Shown here in pieces: positions 4,527 through 5,107 of a stretch of DNA of 5,107 nt (position 1 is its first letter; each line of letters opens with the position of its first letter). The notes below the pieces were generated by a model, which was not told the DNA's origin, ran no database searches, and was given only the letters and a program-made list of their open reading frames with translations. The stretch is from the NCBI GenBank assembly GCA_009778015.1, contig WRKS01000050.1:1-5107 (forward strand), in the 5' to 3' direction. Both the position numbers and the translations under genes were made by a program. The DNA comes from Candidatus Saccharimonadota bacterium. GTDB taxonomy: Bacteria; Patescibacteriota; Saccharimonadia; Saccharimonadales; Saccharimonadaceae.

Positions 4527-5107
4527 ATGAAGCGAGGTCGGATAATTTTAAGTATAATTACCATCGTTTTGATGGCGGTGTTGGTCTATGTGGCGCGAGC
4601 CGATATTATGGAGGCGATGCAACTGGCGACGACGGCGCGGATCGGCTATCTGATGTTGCTGATTCCCTTGCAGGCGTTGATGTATTTTACGGCCGGGCAG
4701 GTCTACTTTTCGTATCTGAGTGCTAAAAAACAGATTAGCAAAGTGAATATCGCGCGGCGAATGCGTTTGGCGCTAGAGCTTAACTTTGTCAAAAACGTGA
4801 TTCCGGCCGGCGGCGTGGCCGGGGTTGGTTACATGGCGTGGCGGCTGAAATCTTGGGGGCTGAAGGCCGGTCCGGCGGCGTTGGCGCAATTAGTGCGTTA
4901 TCTGGTGGTGCTGATTGCCAGCATTATTTTGATCTTTTTGGCGAGCATCAGACTAATTGCCGAGGGCTTTGGTTGGTTGCCGGTGTTGCTAGGGGTCGGA
5001 TTGTCGGTCGGGGCGCTGACAATTATCTTGGTCTTGTCGTGGATTTTGAAAAACCGCAAACGAATTAACTGGACCGGGCGGACCGTCAGTAAAATAGTTA
5101 ACTTTAT
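4527..5107 (+). CDS. LPG-synthase TM-domain / UPF0104 family membrane protein, N-terminal part (3'-truncated)
   Basis: An integral membrane protein of the family that includes the flippase domain of MprF (lysylphosphatidylglycerol synthase) and many stand-alone UPF0104 proteins. Members are linked to lipid or glycolipid handling, but the substrate here cannot be told. The open frame gives 193 residues and runs off the window end without a stop. Full-length members are usually over 300 residues. Hydrophobic segments are seen at about 5-24, 40-58, 122-141 and 149-174. The family signature is ELNFVKNVIPAGGVAGVGYM (84-103), with the P-x-G-G-V-x-G core, followed by WRLKSWGLKAGPA. A positively charged start (MKRGR) fits a cytoplasmic N-terminus. 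The ATG at 4527 is chosen because the first membrane segment begins just after it and a promoter lies 8 bp upstream; there is no Shine-Dalgarno. It is divergent from the methyltransferase gene. No MprF-type aminoacyltransferase domain is visible in this part. Confidence 0.88.
   Translation, partial: MKRGRIILSIITIVLMAVLVYVARADIMEAMQLATTARIGYLMLLIPLQALMYFTAGQVYFSYLSAKKQISKVNIARRMRLALELNFVKNVIPAGGVAGVGYMAWRLKSWGLKAGPAALAQLVRYLVVLIASIILIFLASIRLIAEGFGWLPVLLGVGLSVGALTIILVLSWILKNRKRINWTGRTVSKIVNF

Overview
The window reads as ordinary chromosomal DNA from a bacterium of the Candidate Phyla Radiation (Patescibacteria), most likely a Saccharibacterium (TM7). The basis is family-level recognition of several proteins: a short TruB without a C-terminal PUA domain, a TRM11-like methyltransferase of the kind found in that group, and a divergent YrdC-type protein, all in dense gene packing. 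This taxonomic call is inference and was not tested by a search. The standard code (UAA, UAG and UGA all as stops) fits every gene. UGA ends the tsaC-like gene, so the UGA-to-Gly recoding of Gracilibacteria/SR1 is not indicated.

Layout. Bases 1-1334 hold the C-terminal two thirds of elongation factor G (fusA, + strand, start outside the window). One base later a YrdC/Sua5-type threonylcarbamoyl-AMP synthase gene begins (1336-1899, +). It converges on truB (1966-2652, - strand). The 66-bp gap between the two stops and the last codons of truB are built from three 28-bp tandem repeats. Upstream of truB is a 241-bp gene-free stretch (2653-2893) with the truB promoter and a 148-bp imperfect inverted repeat that could fold as a structured RNA. 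Next, also on the - strand, come rpmA (ribosomal protein L27, 2894-3181) and, 10 bp before it, the gene for a THUMP/TRM11-like RNA methyltransferase (3192-4385). These two look like one transcription unit, methyltransferase first. A 141-bp divergent intergenic region (4386-4526) holds back-to-back promoters and a 37-bp tandem duplication. On the + strand it leads into the N-terminal part of a multi-membrane-spanning protein of the lysylphosphatidylglycerol-synthase transmembrane (UPF0104) family, cut by the window end.

Functionally this is a translation neighbourhood: a translocation factor, a tRNA t6A-pathway enzyme, a tRNA pseudouridine-55 synthase, a large-subunit ribosomal protein and a probable RNA methyltransferase, followed by an unrelated membrane protein. 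No mobile element, CRISPR array, tRNA, rRNA or defence gene is visible.

The most noteworthy features are non-coding. (1) Three genes have a TG-N-TATAAT extended -10 element only 6-8 bp before their ATG, which predicts leaderless or nearly leaderless mRNAs. (2) The truB tail is tandemly repeated, and each copy encodes M-x-A-x-P-L-L followed by a different stop codon (UAG, UGA, UAA). (3) The rpmA-truB gap holds a long stem interrupted by a tandem G-A motif when read on the - strand. (4) The methyltransferase has S-E-I-Y where most relatives have (D/N)-P-P-Y. The coding content itself looks conventional.
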